From Culex pipiens pallens (Eukaryota; Arthropoda; Insecta; Diptera; Culicidae), in the NCBI RefSeq assembly GCF_016801865.2, contig NC_068938.1, positions 219,545,827-219,609,826 of the forward strand: a stretch of 64,000 nt of DNA, in the 5' to 3' direction. A program made the position numbers and the translations under genes. This document shows positions 1-9,899 of the stretch, in pieces; within the stretch, counting starts at the first letter, position 1; each line of letters opens with the position of its first letter. A model generated the notes under the pieces. The model made no database searches, had not been told where the DNA came from, and worked only from the letters and a program-made list of their open reading frames with translations.

Positions 1-991
1 AAAAAAAGTGTCATTATTTGCAAACTGGTTTTATAATATAGTGATTCTGTAACTGTTCTAACCAAAATCAATCAAAAATATCAAAAAGTTGTGCAACACA
101 TGGCGAAAACAGTTTTCTTCTCATTATCTTAATACACACTTGTGTGTCTTCACAAATTATTTAAAGTTTTAATTTTACGTCAGAAAGTGTTAAATTTTGT
201 ATCATTCTATGCGTAGTCCAAAATTTTAATCAAAATATAATGTTCAAATTATATGACAAACAAGTAAATTTTAATCATCAAATTAAGGGTACGCAGCAAC
301 CAAGGAAGTTGTTGTCTTCTAAATTAAACATTGTTGAGCTTACGGACCCAATCCTTAAAAAAAATTATTATAAAAATTTACCAATTTCGTTGTAAATTTG
401 TATGGAAATAATAGCTTAGGGGATGAATAAAAAATTGTATCGATAGCTCCCGTAGATTTGAAGATAATAATATATCTGTAATAAAAATCTGAAGGCAAAA
501 GTTGTGGTCGATTTGCACCGTTAAATCCAAATTAAAAATAATCAAATTTCTCACTTTTTATGCTGTGCATTATGCATTAAAAATATTTATTGAATTAAAA
601 AGTTATGCTGTAAGAACAATCAAAAATATCCAGTGCATTGTCCTAAAAATCTGTAAGAAATCCAGTTTTTTCGCAAAAAAATTAACACGTAGTCTTATAT
701 GAGGTACAAACTCGCCTTGAAATTTCCTCAGTTTGCTGTTTTTGCATATGGGACAATTATGAGAACATGCGCAGTCAAGCTCACTCAAATAATAATAAAT
801 ATAAAACAAATATAATTTGTAAACTCCATTACAACCTTTACACAAATCTGCTTCCAACACATATAGACATTTGTTTTGAATCCAAACACAACATAAGTTT
901 TCATTCCAAATTACAATAAAAAAACACAATAGGTAAGATTTATGCAATTTCGTGCAAAATCATCACCACACCACAACACACTTTTCCGTAC
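1..991. other. AT-rich non-coding stretch, probably intron
   Basis: No convincing coding exon or RNA is visible. Because a minus-strand first exon ends with a splice donor at 991, most of this stretch is probably the first intron of that gene, which continues past the left edge. It contains one dispersed repeat (see 286-560). Confidence 0.5.
286..560 (+). repeat. dispersed repeat, copy 1 (partner at 59,022)
   Basis: The stretch starting 'gggtacgcagcaaccaa' and running through the T-rich middle to 'gtggtcgatttgcaccgtta' is matched in the same orientation at 59,022-59,240 with substitutions and indels. No terminal repeats or TSD could be defined, so the family is unknown. Confidence 0.55.
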
Positions 992-1034
992 CTCCAGCGA
1001 CGAGCACCGCCGCAATTAGTAGTAATGACCTCAT
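992..1034 (-). CDS. first coding exon of a secreted protein (gene runs off left edge)
   Basis: On the minus strand, ATG at 1,034-1,032 opens 14 codons reading MRSLLLIAAVLVAG, a typical signal-peptide core (Arg then a Leu/Ile/Ala/Val stretch ending at small residues), followed by one G and a splice donor GTACGG (phase-1 intron). Signal-peptide exons ended by a phase-1 intron are common in insect secreted or membrane proteins. The roughly 230-nt leader upstream is free of repeats and starts at a good initiator (see 1,231-1,264). No second exon is visible between 1 and 991, so it must lie outside the window or go unrecognised. The protein family cannot be named from 14 residues. The start is chosen because it is the ATG directly preceding the hydrophobic core. 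Confidence 0.6.
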
Positions 1035-1230
1035 CGCGAGCTTCACCACCTTCCGTATTCGAGATTCAAATCTTCCCGGCTAATGTTAACTATTCCTCTG
1101 GATCTCCTCCCGGCAACTCTCCAGGCCACACAATTCCGGACGTTGGCACTTTGCACACTATCTCGTCAATACACCTTACGACGATCTCTTCCCCGTTTAA
1201 TTCTTAATTGATCGTTCAATTATTGGCTGT

Positions 1231-1264
1231 CGACCTGCTTAGGAACACCGATCACCGGCACTGA
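1231..1264 (-). promoter_or_regulatory. Inr + DPE core promoter
   Basis: On the minus strand TCAGT (1,264-1,260) matches the arthropod initiator, with A+1 at 1,262. Counting from it, +28 to +32 (1,235-1,231) reads GGTCG, an exact match to the DPE consensus RGWYV at the required spacing. No TATA box is seen at -30. This supports a TATA-less promoter for the signal-peptide exon at 992-1,034. Confidence 0.6.
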
Positions 1265-1389
1265 ACTGTCTCCTCCGAAAAACTGTCTTTCGATCCTCAC
1301 TTTCGCACTCGAGCTGCTCGACTGGTTCGCCGATCGGTCAGCTTCATTCATTTAAATACTTTATCAGCTCGTGTTCGAACCCGGGCCCC

Positions 1390-1408
1390 GACGACGACGA
1401 CGACGACG
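1390..1408. repeat. (GAC)n microsatellite
   Basis: Six uninterrupted GAC units plus a partial one lie just upstream of the Inr/DPE promoter. Confidence 0.85.
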
Positions 1409-1415
1409 CCAACGA

Positions 1416-1474
1416 ATGGCGACCACAGAACCAGCCGGCGATAATTGTGGAACGAGCGGTTGTATTCCTGCGAA
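1416..1474 (+). CDS. possible divergent first exon (weak)
   Basis: ATG at 1,416 opens 19 codons (MATTEPAGDNCGTSGC...) that end at a consensus splice donor GTAAGT at 1,475. It lies about 150 bp upstream of the minus-strand promoter, a usual layout for divergent gene pairs. No second exon was found, the start context is not strong and the stretch is short, so this could be chance. Confidence 0.2.
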
Positions 1475-1638
1475 GTAAGTATTCTTTTAACCCTCTGTTG
1501 GTACTTTTTGTGAAATTTGAATGTACGAATTTTCACTCAAGATCATTATACATTTCTTCATTATTGAACATTTGTTGTTTTTTGTTTTAACTTTGCTTTA
1601 ATATTTTTGCTTAATATTTTTAATTTACAAATATTTAA

Positions 1639-1967
1639 GGGGTTACATACATGTAGAAAATCACAAAATTTCATATTACAGAAAATCCACTAAATTCGTC
1701 AGGCACACAGGACCAGTTTAACGAGTCTTCACCAAAATTTTGAGCCGATTTGGTCAAAGCAGTGTTGAGATATCGTGGCACCCGTTTTTTGAAACTGCTT
1801 ACTTCAAATACCTATATCTCGGCAATGGTACATCCAAATGTCTTCATATTTATTTAGTTAATAGATGAAAATATATTTCAATATCCAGCAAAAAGATTTG
1901 AAAAAAAAATAAATGTGTCCTCATACCAACCTCTGCCTTTTTTTACGATTTACATGTATGTAACTCC
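1639..1967. mobile_element. TTAA-flanked MITE (piggyBac-type TSD)
   Basis: Terminal inverted repeats GGGGTTACATACATGTA (left) and its complement with one mismatch (right, ending 1,967) are flanked on both sides by TTAA (1,635-1,638 and 1,968-1,971). The 329-bp body has no coding capacity. TTAA duplication is the hallmark of piggyBac-mobilised elements, and TTAA MITEs are known in mosquitoes. The family assignment is inferred from TSD and structure only. Confidence 0.75.
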
Positions 1968-1971
1968 TTAA

Positions 1972-2872
1972 GTTCAATTTCTCGTAAATGTTATTTGTAT
2001 TGTATTTTATATTTGTATTTTAAATAATTACTAGTAATTTCATACATTTAGAAACATTCAAAACAAATCATAAACTAAAGCATAACGTCGTTTGTTTGCT
2101 GTCTTGTGACAACGAATATTGAGTAATTTTCGAGAAAATCGCTAAATGGTAAATATTTTTTAAGATTTTTTTTTCCTAATATGTTTGTACAAAAGAGCAG
2201 ACAATTTCACAACAGTTAAATTTTTAATATGAAAAATAAAAAAATATTTCCTAGTATCCCTAGTTGAAAATGTTGGCTGATAAGGTGACAATGAGAAAAA
2301 CCAACGTCAACAATATTTAAACTTTAAGAGACTTAATATATCTCAGCAACCAGATGTTCGATAAACAAAGTCTTAAATGAATGTGTAGAAAATTTGGTTA
2401 GCTTTTTAAAAATATATTTTGCAGGGGATCTTCTCCTTCATTTAATACCTATTTCAGAATTCAAAAACAAATGAAAAATATGCCTGTTATATTTAACTTA
2501 AAACTATACACATTATGAAAAATATGTAAAGTAAATTTCGATTGCAAATTTGACTATGCATTTTAAAATGAACTATACATGTTTTGTTACCATGTTTCCG
2601 AATTTGCTTATTTTTTTTCGAAAATTCATCGTTCCTTTACTAGAATTTGCTTTATCCAGATGGATTTTTTGTCCCCAAATAAGGCTGGCTCAAATTTTAT
2701 TTAAAGTGTTTGTCCTTCAACTCTGGTCTAAGTCGAGGGAGGGCAAAAATACTAAATTTCAAATTTCAAGCCCGATTTTCAAATAATTAAAGCAATAAAT
2801 ATCACTAAATGCGAAATTATAAAAAATATTTCAAAGAATTTATTTGATTCAAGCACATAAACAAGCATTATG
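1972..2872. other. AT-rich intergenic DNA, nothing recognised
   Basis: No gene, RNA or bounded repeat seen; only AT-rich low-complexity sequence with scattered poly-A/T runs. Confidence 0.5.
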
Positions 2873-2877
2873 CAATG

Positions 2878-3890
2878 CACAGTGGGCGAAATGGAACCCA
2901 AAATCGGACTCAATTGAACGCGGCTGGTTCCCTAGTATGAATAATAGTGTTTCTTATGTAAAAAAATCCGGGGAATCGATTGGTGATGGTTTCATCCACC
3001 GCACGAGACGGCAAAGGGTCCATTTTGCCCCAATTTCCCATTTTTTAACAATTTTTCTTGAAAATCGGTCTGTATTTAGAGCGGAGGCTTTATGCGGCCT
3101 TCCAAAATGCACTTAACTCTTGTGAAAATGTCCCAGGAATCCAGTAAAAATAACCACTTGCACCGCAAAAATTACTAGGGTCCATTTAACCCCAATTCCG
3201 CTATAAAAGCATTTTTGGCCGTTTTCAAATGTTAGGTCAGATTTTAAAAATCTGAAAATATTTTTATCGTAAAGATCAGACAATTTTACATAAGATTGAC
3301 GATTTGCACTTGAAAGTTTGACACATTTATGTTGATATAGAAATTAAACTAAATAAAAAGATTGAAGAATCACTTTTGGGCCAATTTTCCCAAACGCAGA
3401 ATAAACTGCCTTTCACATACATTTTATTTTTATCAACATAAATGTGTCAAACTATCAAGTGCAAATCGTCATTCTTATGTAAAATTGTCTGATCTTTACG
3501 ATAAAAATATTTTCAGATTTTTAAAATCTGACCTAACATTTGAAAACGCCAAAAATGCTTTTATAGCGGAATTGGGGTTAAATGGACCCTAGATGATTTT
3601 TGCGGTGCAAGTGGTTATTTTTACTGGATTCCTGGGACATTTTCACATAAGTTAAGTGTATTTTGGAAGGCCGCATAAAGCCTCCGCTCTAAATACAGAT
3701 CGATTTTCAAGAAAAAATGCTAAAAAATGGGGAATTGGGGCAAAATGGACCCTTTGCCGTTTCGTGCGGTGAATGAAACCATCACCAATCGATTCCCCGG
3801 ATTTTTTTACATAAGAAACACTATTATTCATACCAGGGAACCAGCCGCGTTCAATTAAGTCCGATTTTGGGTTCCATTTCGCCCACTGTG
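2878..3890. mobile_element. 1.0-kb foldback element (long palindrome)
   Basis: The first roughly 470 bp (from CACAGTGGGCGAAATGG) are repeated as reverse complement in the last 470 bp (ending CGCCCACTGTG at 3,890), leaving a loop of about 85 bp near 3,345-3,430. CAATG flanks both ends (2,873-2,877 and 3,891-3,895), a probable 5-bp TSD, although the palindromic TGCA at the edges makes the exact border ambiguous. Open frames in the two arms are mirror images and do not resemble transposases. It is probably a non-autonomous DNA transposon. Confidence 0.8.
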
Positions 3891-3966
3891 CAATGTGTTC
3901 TGCATATTTTACAATCGATTTTACATGTTTTTACACTGAGATGTAAATTTTAGTCAATAAGTAGTT

Positions 3967-4800
3967 CAAGGGTCCTGATTTTCGATTGAATGAACAGAAA
4001 CCACTCACTCATCGCGTATCCATTCGTCGCCTATAGAGGAGAAAAGCAACTCGCGACAAAATTTTGAGGCTAGGAATTTTGACAGGTATGATTTTCATAA
4101 AGTATTCGCCTCCTTTTCTCTCCCACAGAAAACCTGGGAACGAGGTAGCTGTCAAACTAGGCCAAAATGTTAAAGTCACTCACAAAATGAACTTTGAGTG
4201 ATTTGAGTTCATTTCTGACGTCACGATTATTTCCTCTATTCCAACCCGCTAGCATTCATGAGCGAATGGTACTCGCAATCAGTCAGCGAGTGGCCCGAAC
4301 TGTTCACTCAGCGAACAAATACACCGTGAAAATATTAGCCTACTCCGTTGCTCGACGACACTCACACACTAACATGCTCAGCGAAGAGCCATTCTCACAA
4401 AATGCCAGCGCGGCAGTCTTTTTGTCTTCACGCCCTCAATTTGCCATCAATATGATTTTTTCTTGGAGGAAGTTTCTATCAATGGTGTCTATAATGTTAT
4501 GAAATCAAAATAAATGTTATCAATTAAATTAACAATGATTTTAGGCAACCCAAATCAATGAGTAAAACGCAGCGCATCAGAGAAAAAATATTTTCAGTTC
4601 AGAGTAATCGGAGACGCTCGGCCTGCCTGAGTCGTTCGGAGCCTGAGCCGATCAGAGAGAGAAGGAGGGTAGAAGAGAGAGTGTTCGGGAGCGAATGGTG
4701 TGAAAGTGACAAACGGTAGGAATTCATCAGGGCAGTATCGCGTCGCCTGCTACTTGTGCTCGCGAATGGAGTGGTGAATTTTGAGCAATCAGGACCCTTG
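3967..4800. mobile_element. hAT-like non-autonomous element
   Basis: Ends CAAGGGTCCTGATT (3,967) and AATCAGGACCCTTG (to 4,800) are perfect 14-bp inverted repeats. The flanking octamers AAGTAGTT (3,959-3,966) and AATTAGTT (4,801-4,808) match at 7 of 8 positions, as expected of an aged 8-bp TSD. The 834-bp body has repeated subterminal motifs such as cactcact/gagtg but no transposase. An 8-bp TSD and a CA(A)GGG-type end suggest hAT. Confidence 0.7.
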
Positions 4801-4808
4801 AATTAGTT

Positions 4809-5526
4809 TTATGACCCCTGTTTTTTTCAAAGAAATTTTGAAGGGTAGGGGAGGGTAAAAACCTGAAATAATGTTTGCAATGGCCTTATAAATCTTAAAA
4901 ATATATAAATACGTAATTAATTTTTTGTGATACATAAATGAATTAAAAAATAACGCTGAGATTTTTTGTGTGTACTAAACGGTCCTAATAATAACCAACA
5001 ACTTTTCCAAATACATGTAATCGTTCAGATTTTTTTCCTTTTTCTTGCAATGGCAAATGTAATGGACCAGATGTTCATTGGCTAAGGGTTAATCGGTTAA
5101 ACAATAATTTAACTGAATTCAGATTCCGTCCTTTCAATAGTTGTGTAAATAGTTGAGGGTTTACTTAACTGAATAATTTTTTTTCATAAAATCTTGTCAA
5201 CCCTTTTTTGTAGCGAATTGTTTTGCCAAAATTAAAAACAAATATGTTGAGAATTGTTAACCACCTTTTCGTAATAAGTGACAAATAATAAATTAAATAA
5301 AAAATTTAAAATAAAAATTATAATTTAAATATAAAATCAAATATGTTCAAAACTGAAGTATGAAAAACAGTTCTCAAGAATCCACCAACGGAAACTTTGA
5401 AATCTACGATGATTCAATGTTTTCACACAGCATTTTCAACACCATGCTAAAGAAAGTAGTTCAAAGCAGAAATGGCACGCTCAATTGAAATCCGTGGGTA
5501 AACAACACCACAGGATGAATATTCGC
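4809..5526. other. intergenic DNA, nothing recognised
   Basis: AT-rich; no gene or bounded repeat seen. Confidence 0.5.
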
Positions 5527-5541
5527 AACAAGCCGTTATCA
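5527..5541 (+). repeat. left target-site duplication of the Jockey copy
   Basis: AACAAGCCGTTATCA here is repeated exactly at 6,931-6,945, directly after the poly-A tail, and so defines the insertion borders to the base (apart from leading A residues shared with the tail). Confidence 0.9.
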
Positions 5542-6687
5542 AATCCTGCTGAAGCCTCAAGCTATCGGCCCATTAGTTTGCTTTCATCTATTAGTAAATT
5601 ATTCGAAAGAATAATTCTTAATAGAATGATGACGCACATTAATGAAAATTCAATTTTCGCTGATGAGCAGTTTGGATTTCGCCTTGGGCATTCAACTACT
5701 CATCAGTTGTTGAGAGTTTCAAATTTAATTCGAAGCAACAAATCTGAGGGCTATTCTACTGGCGCTGCTTTTCTAGACATAGAAAAAGCATTTGACAGTG
5801 TTTGGCATAAAGGTTTGATTGCGAAATTGAAAAGGTTTAATTTTCCGATTTATATCGTGAAAATTATTCAAAATTATTTGACGGATCGTACTCTGCAGGT
5901 ATGTTATCAGAATAGCAAATCTGATCAACTACCTGTACGTGCTGGCGTCCCTCAAGGAAGCATTTTGGGTCCAATTTTATACAATATTTTTACTTCTGAC
6001 TTGCCTGATTTGCCCCCAGGATGTCAGAAATCACTTTTTGCTGATGACACAAGCATCTCCGCCAAAGGCAGAAGCCTTCGTGTCATCACAAGAAGATTAC
6101 AAAAAAGCTTGGATATTTTCAATTCTTATTTGAAAGAATGGAAAATTACTCCAAATGCTGCAAAAACTCAACTTATTATTTTCCCTCACAAACCAAGGGC
6201 TGATTTTCTTAAACCAAAAAGTCATCACATTATAAAGATGAATGAGGTAAATTTAAAGTGGTAGGATCAAGTGAAATATCTTGGACTTGGTTTTGACAAA
6301 AACCTTACTTACAAGGATCACATTGAAAGTATCCAGGTTAAATGTAACAAATATATTAAATGTTTGTATCCACTTATAAACAGGAATTCTAGACTTTGTC
6401 TCAAGAATAAACTGTTAATTTATAAACAAATTTTCAGACCTGCCATGCTTTATGCTGTGCCGATCTGGACAAGCTGTTGCTTAACCAGGAAGAAAAAACT
6501 TCAGAGGATTCAGAACAAAATTCTGAAAATGATTCTGAAACTTCCTCCCTGGTTCAGCACCAGTGAACTTCATCAATTAGCCGAAGTTGACACTTTGGAT
6601 GTTATGTCCAATAAGATAATTGATGCATTTCGACAAAAATCATTGCAGTCTTCAGCTGCATTGATCCGCTCTTTATATAGTTTATAA
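5542..6687 (+). pseudogene. reverse transcriptase fragment, in-frame stop
   Basis: One reading frame encodes the fingers, palm and thumb of a non-LTR reverse transcriptase. Catalytic residues are present: Asp in LDIEKAFD (codon at 5,776) and the FADD pair (codons 6,043-6,048), with the VPQGSILGP motif between them. A TAG at 6,262-6,264 interrupts the frame after KW; the same frame then continues (DQVKYLGLGFDK...) to TAA just after 6,684, so a single nonsense mutation splits it. The TSD shows that codons upstream of 5,542, including the first available Met at 5,485, belong to flanking DNA and not to the element. The copy lacks endonuclease and ORF1 and cannot be autonomous. Confidence 0.9.
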
Positions 6688-6892
6688 GTTAGTTTTAAGG
6701 TATCCCTTTTCCCTTTTGTACATGTAGGACCTCCTACATTTGAAATCACTGAATAGCGAAAGATACAATATTTCATGAATAAATGAAAGTTGCTAGTATT
6801 TAAAATTGAGGTGAAAAGTCATCGTTTGTGATTGGACACTCAATAATATTTTAACTGAATGAATGTACATGGAAAAGAAATTTGAATAAATA

Positions 6893-6930
<38 letters not shown>
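5542..6930 (+). mobile_element. 5'-truncated Jockey-clade non-LTR retrotransposon
   Basis: The 1.39-kb insertion carries the C-terminal reverse-transcriptase region, a 3' UTR with AATAAA at 6,885-6,890, and a poly-A tracт of more than 30 nt to 6,930, and is bounded by a 15-bp TSD. The missing 5' end (endonuclease and ORF1) is the usual outcome of incomplete target-primed reverse transcription. The RT sequence pattern (LDIEKAFDSVWH, VPQGSILGP, FADDTS) fits the Jockey clade. Juan-type elements are a likely relative in Culex, but this cannot be confirmed here. Confidence 0.9.
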
Positions 6931-6933
<3 letters not shown>

Positions 6934-6945
6934 AAGCCGTTATCA

Positions 6946-8424
6946 GTTTAAAAAACACTGTTGGCAACGAGCGGGACTTTTTTCTCACTTTTCTTTGAAT
7001 CATTCGCCTATGACCAATCGATCAGCTGTGTTTTCACCGTGGGTGGCCTTGATTGATGCTGCTGATAAGTGATCTAATCTCCAGCAAATAAATTTCATTT
7101 GTGATTGTTGCGATTTTGCAACAATGTTTTTGAGTGATGTCAGGATTGCAAATTTTCATAATAACACACCTTCCAGAACTGGATGTAAAATATCGCAGTT
7201 TTGCAAATCTGTATTTTCCCGCAGCCTGAAAATTACACCACAGCAATGAAAAATTGGAAGCTCCAACTTTCGCACGAACGAACGTAAATCATGAGCCATG
7301 AAACTGTTTTATCACGTCAACCCAAGGCACCTCTCGCACAGACATCGGTTGAAATATTCGGAAATCCTCAACCGCTAATATTTGCGAGCTCACAGCCCCC
7401 AGCGTTGGTAATGAACGGGTGGAATTCCCACAGATGACACCTTTGAGTTGTGGGTTGAGCTTGTAACTTTGGACGATTCTTGTTTCTGTAAGTGGTTTTT
7501 ATTTTTATTGGTAAAGTTTTGATCTTCTCATTTTTTGTTCTAGTAACAATTAAGAATTGAACAAAAAAATGTTTTATTTTATGTACATGAGGCCAAAATT
7601 ACATCCTTTTCCACCATGCTCTCGTTATTAGCACCCGGCAAACAATAATATTTACATGCTAGCCCCCCTTCCAGCCGGCACTTCCGCCCATCCTGTCTAG
7701 TCGACAGTCCACAGTCCTTATGCGCTTTATGGCTCATTGTGTTTACTCATCATCGCAGACATTTATTTTTTCATTTTATTATTTTTTCATTCCCCAGAGC
7801 TCTCACTAAACACTGATGATGTTTAAAAAGCACGTTGACCGAGTTGGGGCAAACAAAGTTGGCTTTGCAAAACCGATTTAAACGACGACGGCGACGTCAT
7901 TTTTCGCGTCACAGTTCGTGCAAACTTGGTCAGCCAAACCAATATTAATGGTTTTTCGAGTTGGGATCGATTTGCGCCCCTGGAAGATGTGGGAAAGAAA
8001 AAATCCCCCGCGCAAATACGCCAACCAACGCAACCGCAGCCAAACAGGCTGAGCTTTTTCTTTGAACTCGGTGCGACGCGGCCACACGTTTGTTTGTGCG
8101 CTCATTGAGGATTCCGGGAGGGGCAGGCCATTGAATGGCAAATCAATGGACGTGATTGATGGAATATTTAAAGAGGCTTTACACGAAGAGATGATCTATT
8201 TAGGCAGATTTTGATTATATTTGCTTGCTATTATTAGTTAAGTTATTTTAACATTGAAACCCCAATGGTTTGACACCAACCAAACGATTGGTTTGATAGT
8301 TAGTGTGAGTCCCGTGTAAAAAGTGACTGTTCGTCACTTTGTAGTACGACTTTGTCAAACCAACGGGGTACAAACTACAAAGTGTCAAGCGAAAAAGTGA
8401 CCAACCACCGGGATTTGAGTGTAT
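6946..8424. other. single-copy intergenic DNA, no gene seen
   Basis: Moderate GC in 7,780-8,170 and no repeat borders. Short open frames lack coding character. It could hold regulatory DNA, but nothing specific is visible. Confidence 0.4.
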
Positions 8425-8585
8425 ATTAGGGTGTTCCAAATCTGGGCTTACTCGGGGCTACCCCCTGAAATCAAATATTGGCCCATCACTAGGCTGAATT
8501 CCAAATTTGAGGCCTTGAAGTTTGTATGAGAAAAATTGACAACATGTTTCGAGAAAAGCCACCATGTTTGAAAATTAAATCGTTC
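8425..8585 (+). repeat. fragment (one end) of the 41,025-42,975 foldback family
   Basis: From ATTAGGGTGTTCCAAATC onward this matches the left terminus of the foldback at 41,025 (ggggctaccccctgaaatcaaa... cccatcactaggct), then diverges. Only one terminus is present, so this is a truncated or decayed copy. Confidence 0.75.
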
Positions 8586-8713
8586 GTTTCAATCAAAATA
8601 AATTCATAATTTAAATTTTACAATTTTACAAAAACACGAATTTACAATCTTATTTTCAGTAGATAATTTGATTTGATACTGTAAATTAAACTTTCAAAAT
8701 ACAACTTTTAAGG

Positions 8714-8802
8714 TACCATCATCAAGAGTGACATTGAGTCTGCTGAAATTTGTATGACACAATTTCACCCCCAGACCCAATGTCACCCTTGAATAATGGT
8801 AC
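8714..8802. repeat. decayed copy of the 120-bp palindrome at 43,821
   Basis: It carries 'taccatcatcaagagtgacattg' in diverged form on the left, and 'cacccccagacccaatgtcaccc' followed by 'taatggtact' on the right. The inner part of the left arm has been lost. Confidence 0.65.
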
Positions 8803-8957
8803 TCGAACAATGTGAATCAATCTGAATGTATTTTGAAAATTGAAACATTTGGCTAATTTCAAGATATATTTCTTGTAGTTTTCAGTATAACAGACTAGAC
8901 AGGACTTTAATCGATATTTCTCAAAAAAAAAATTAAATTTACTAAACAGCGTGCAAA

Positions 8958-8963
8958 TTTATT
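8958..8963 (-). terminator. poly-A signal AATAAA of the 9,107-9,473 gene
   Basis: AATAAA on the minus strand lies 144 nt past the stop codon, the expected place for 3'-end formation. Confidence 0.6.
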
Positions 8964-9106
8964 AAACATCAATCAAATAACAATATCCATAATCAGAAAA
9001 TAAAAGCTTCACAAAACGTGCACTGTCACCAAACTGTAAAATAACGATGCAATTGACAACCAAATCCAGATATTATTGTTCTCCAAGCTTTCCACCAAAA
9101 CAACAC

Positions 9107-9473
9107 TTAATGCTTTCCACCCTGCCCCTGGCCATTTTGCCCTCCCTGACCCTGGCCTTGACCCTGACCGCCTCCCTGGTTGTGATCATGGTCATTTCCA
9201 CCAGCGTGCTCTTCGATCTCCTCGTTGAAATCATCAAACGGCGACCGGCGGAACCGCGGCATATCCTCAAACGACGGCATGTGGCTATGCTTCAGCATGG
9301 CCTCGATGTCCTCCATTCGACCATCCGGCTTCCTGAAATCGTACTGCCCCTGGCAGACGTCCTGAGAATCGTGGAAAATTTAAATCATTTTTAAAATGAA
9401 GATTTTTTTGCAATCTTACCACCAGCAGAGCAACAGCTACAATCGCTAGCAAAGTAACGGCAAATGCTTTCAT
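9107..9473 (-). CDS. small secreted Gly/Gln-rich protein, two exons
   Basis: Exon 1 (9,420-9,473) encodes an 18-residue hydrophobic start (MKAFAVTLLAIVAVALLV) and ends at GTAAGA; exon 2 (9,107-9,361) begins after TTCTCAG, continues in frame (DVCQGQYDF...) and ends at TAA. The product is 102 residues: a signal peptide with likely cleavage near VCQG-QYDF, an acidic middle with FEDMPRFRRSPFDDFNEE (a basic RFRR site that could be a processing site), a HDHN patch, and a C-terminal tail of repeated GQ/GGQ ending GGKH. A TATA box (9,562) and a poly-A signal (8,958) bracket it. I do not recognise the family. Glycine-rich secreted peptides in insects include immune and cuticle or saliva proteins, but no function can be assigned. 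The intron is 58 bp. Confidence 0.8.
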
Positions 9474-9561
9474 TTTGTGTGCAGATTGTACAAAATGTTA
9501 GAACCAACTATCAGAACGCTCTTCAAAACTTTGTGTGACTTTTGCTCACCAAAAGCCGCCG

Positions 9562-9568
9562 TTTTATA
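9562..9568 (-). promoter_or_regulatory. TATA box of the 9,107-9,473 gene
   Basis: TATAAAA on the minus strand lies about 90 nt upstream of the ATG. A start about 30 nt downstream, near the AGTCACACA stretch, would give a short leader of roughly 60 nt. Confidence 0.6.
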
Positions 9569-9899
9569 AGTGTCTAAATACCACGTGGCTCACCGGCACT
9601 GGTGACAGTGAAACATAAGGTTCGGAAATGGTCGTAATCCATTACCACCGTGATATCGATCACTGCACCAGATCGTGTGCTTGATAGTGCACCATTGCAC
9701 CTTCATTAGAACAATACTGTGTGTTGTTGCCGGGCAATCGCAAGAAATGACAACAAAAACTGCGTAGCGAGAGTGTTCAGTGTTGTTATCTGTTGCCACA
9801 CTTATTTCAAATCTGATTTTTGTTGTTTTTCGGTATTTTTGCCTTCTTACAAAAGAAAGGTTTAATGTTTGCTTTTGGAAAAACGCTTTTCTCAGAAAT

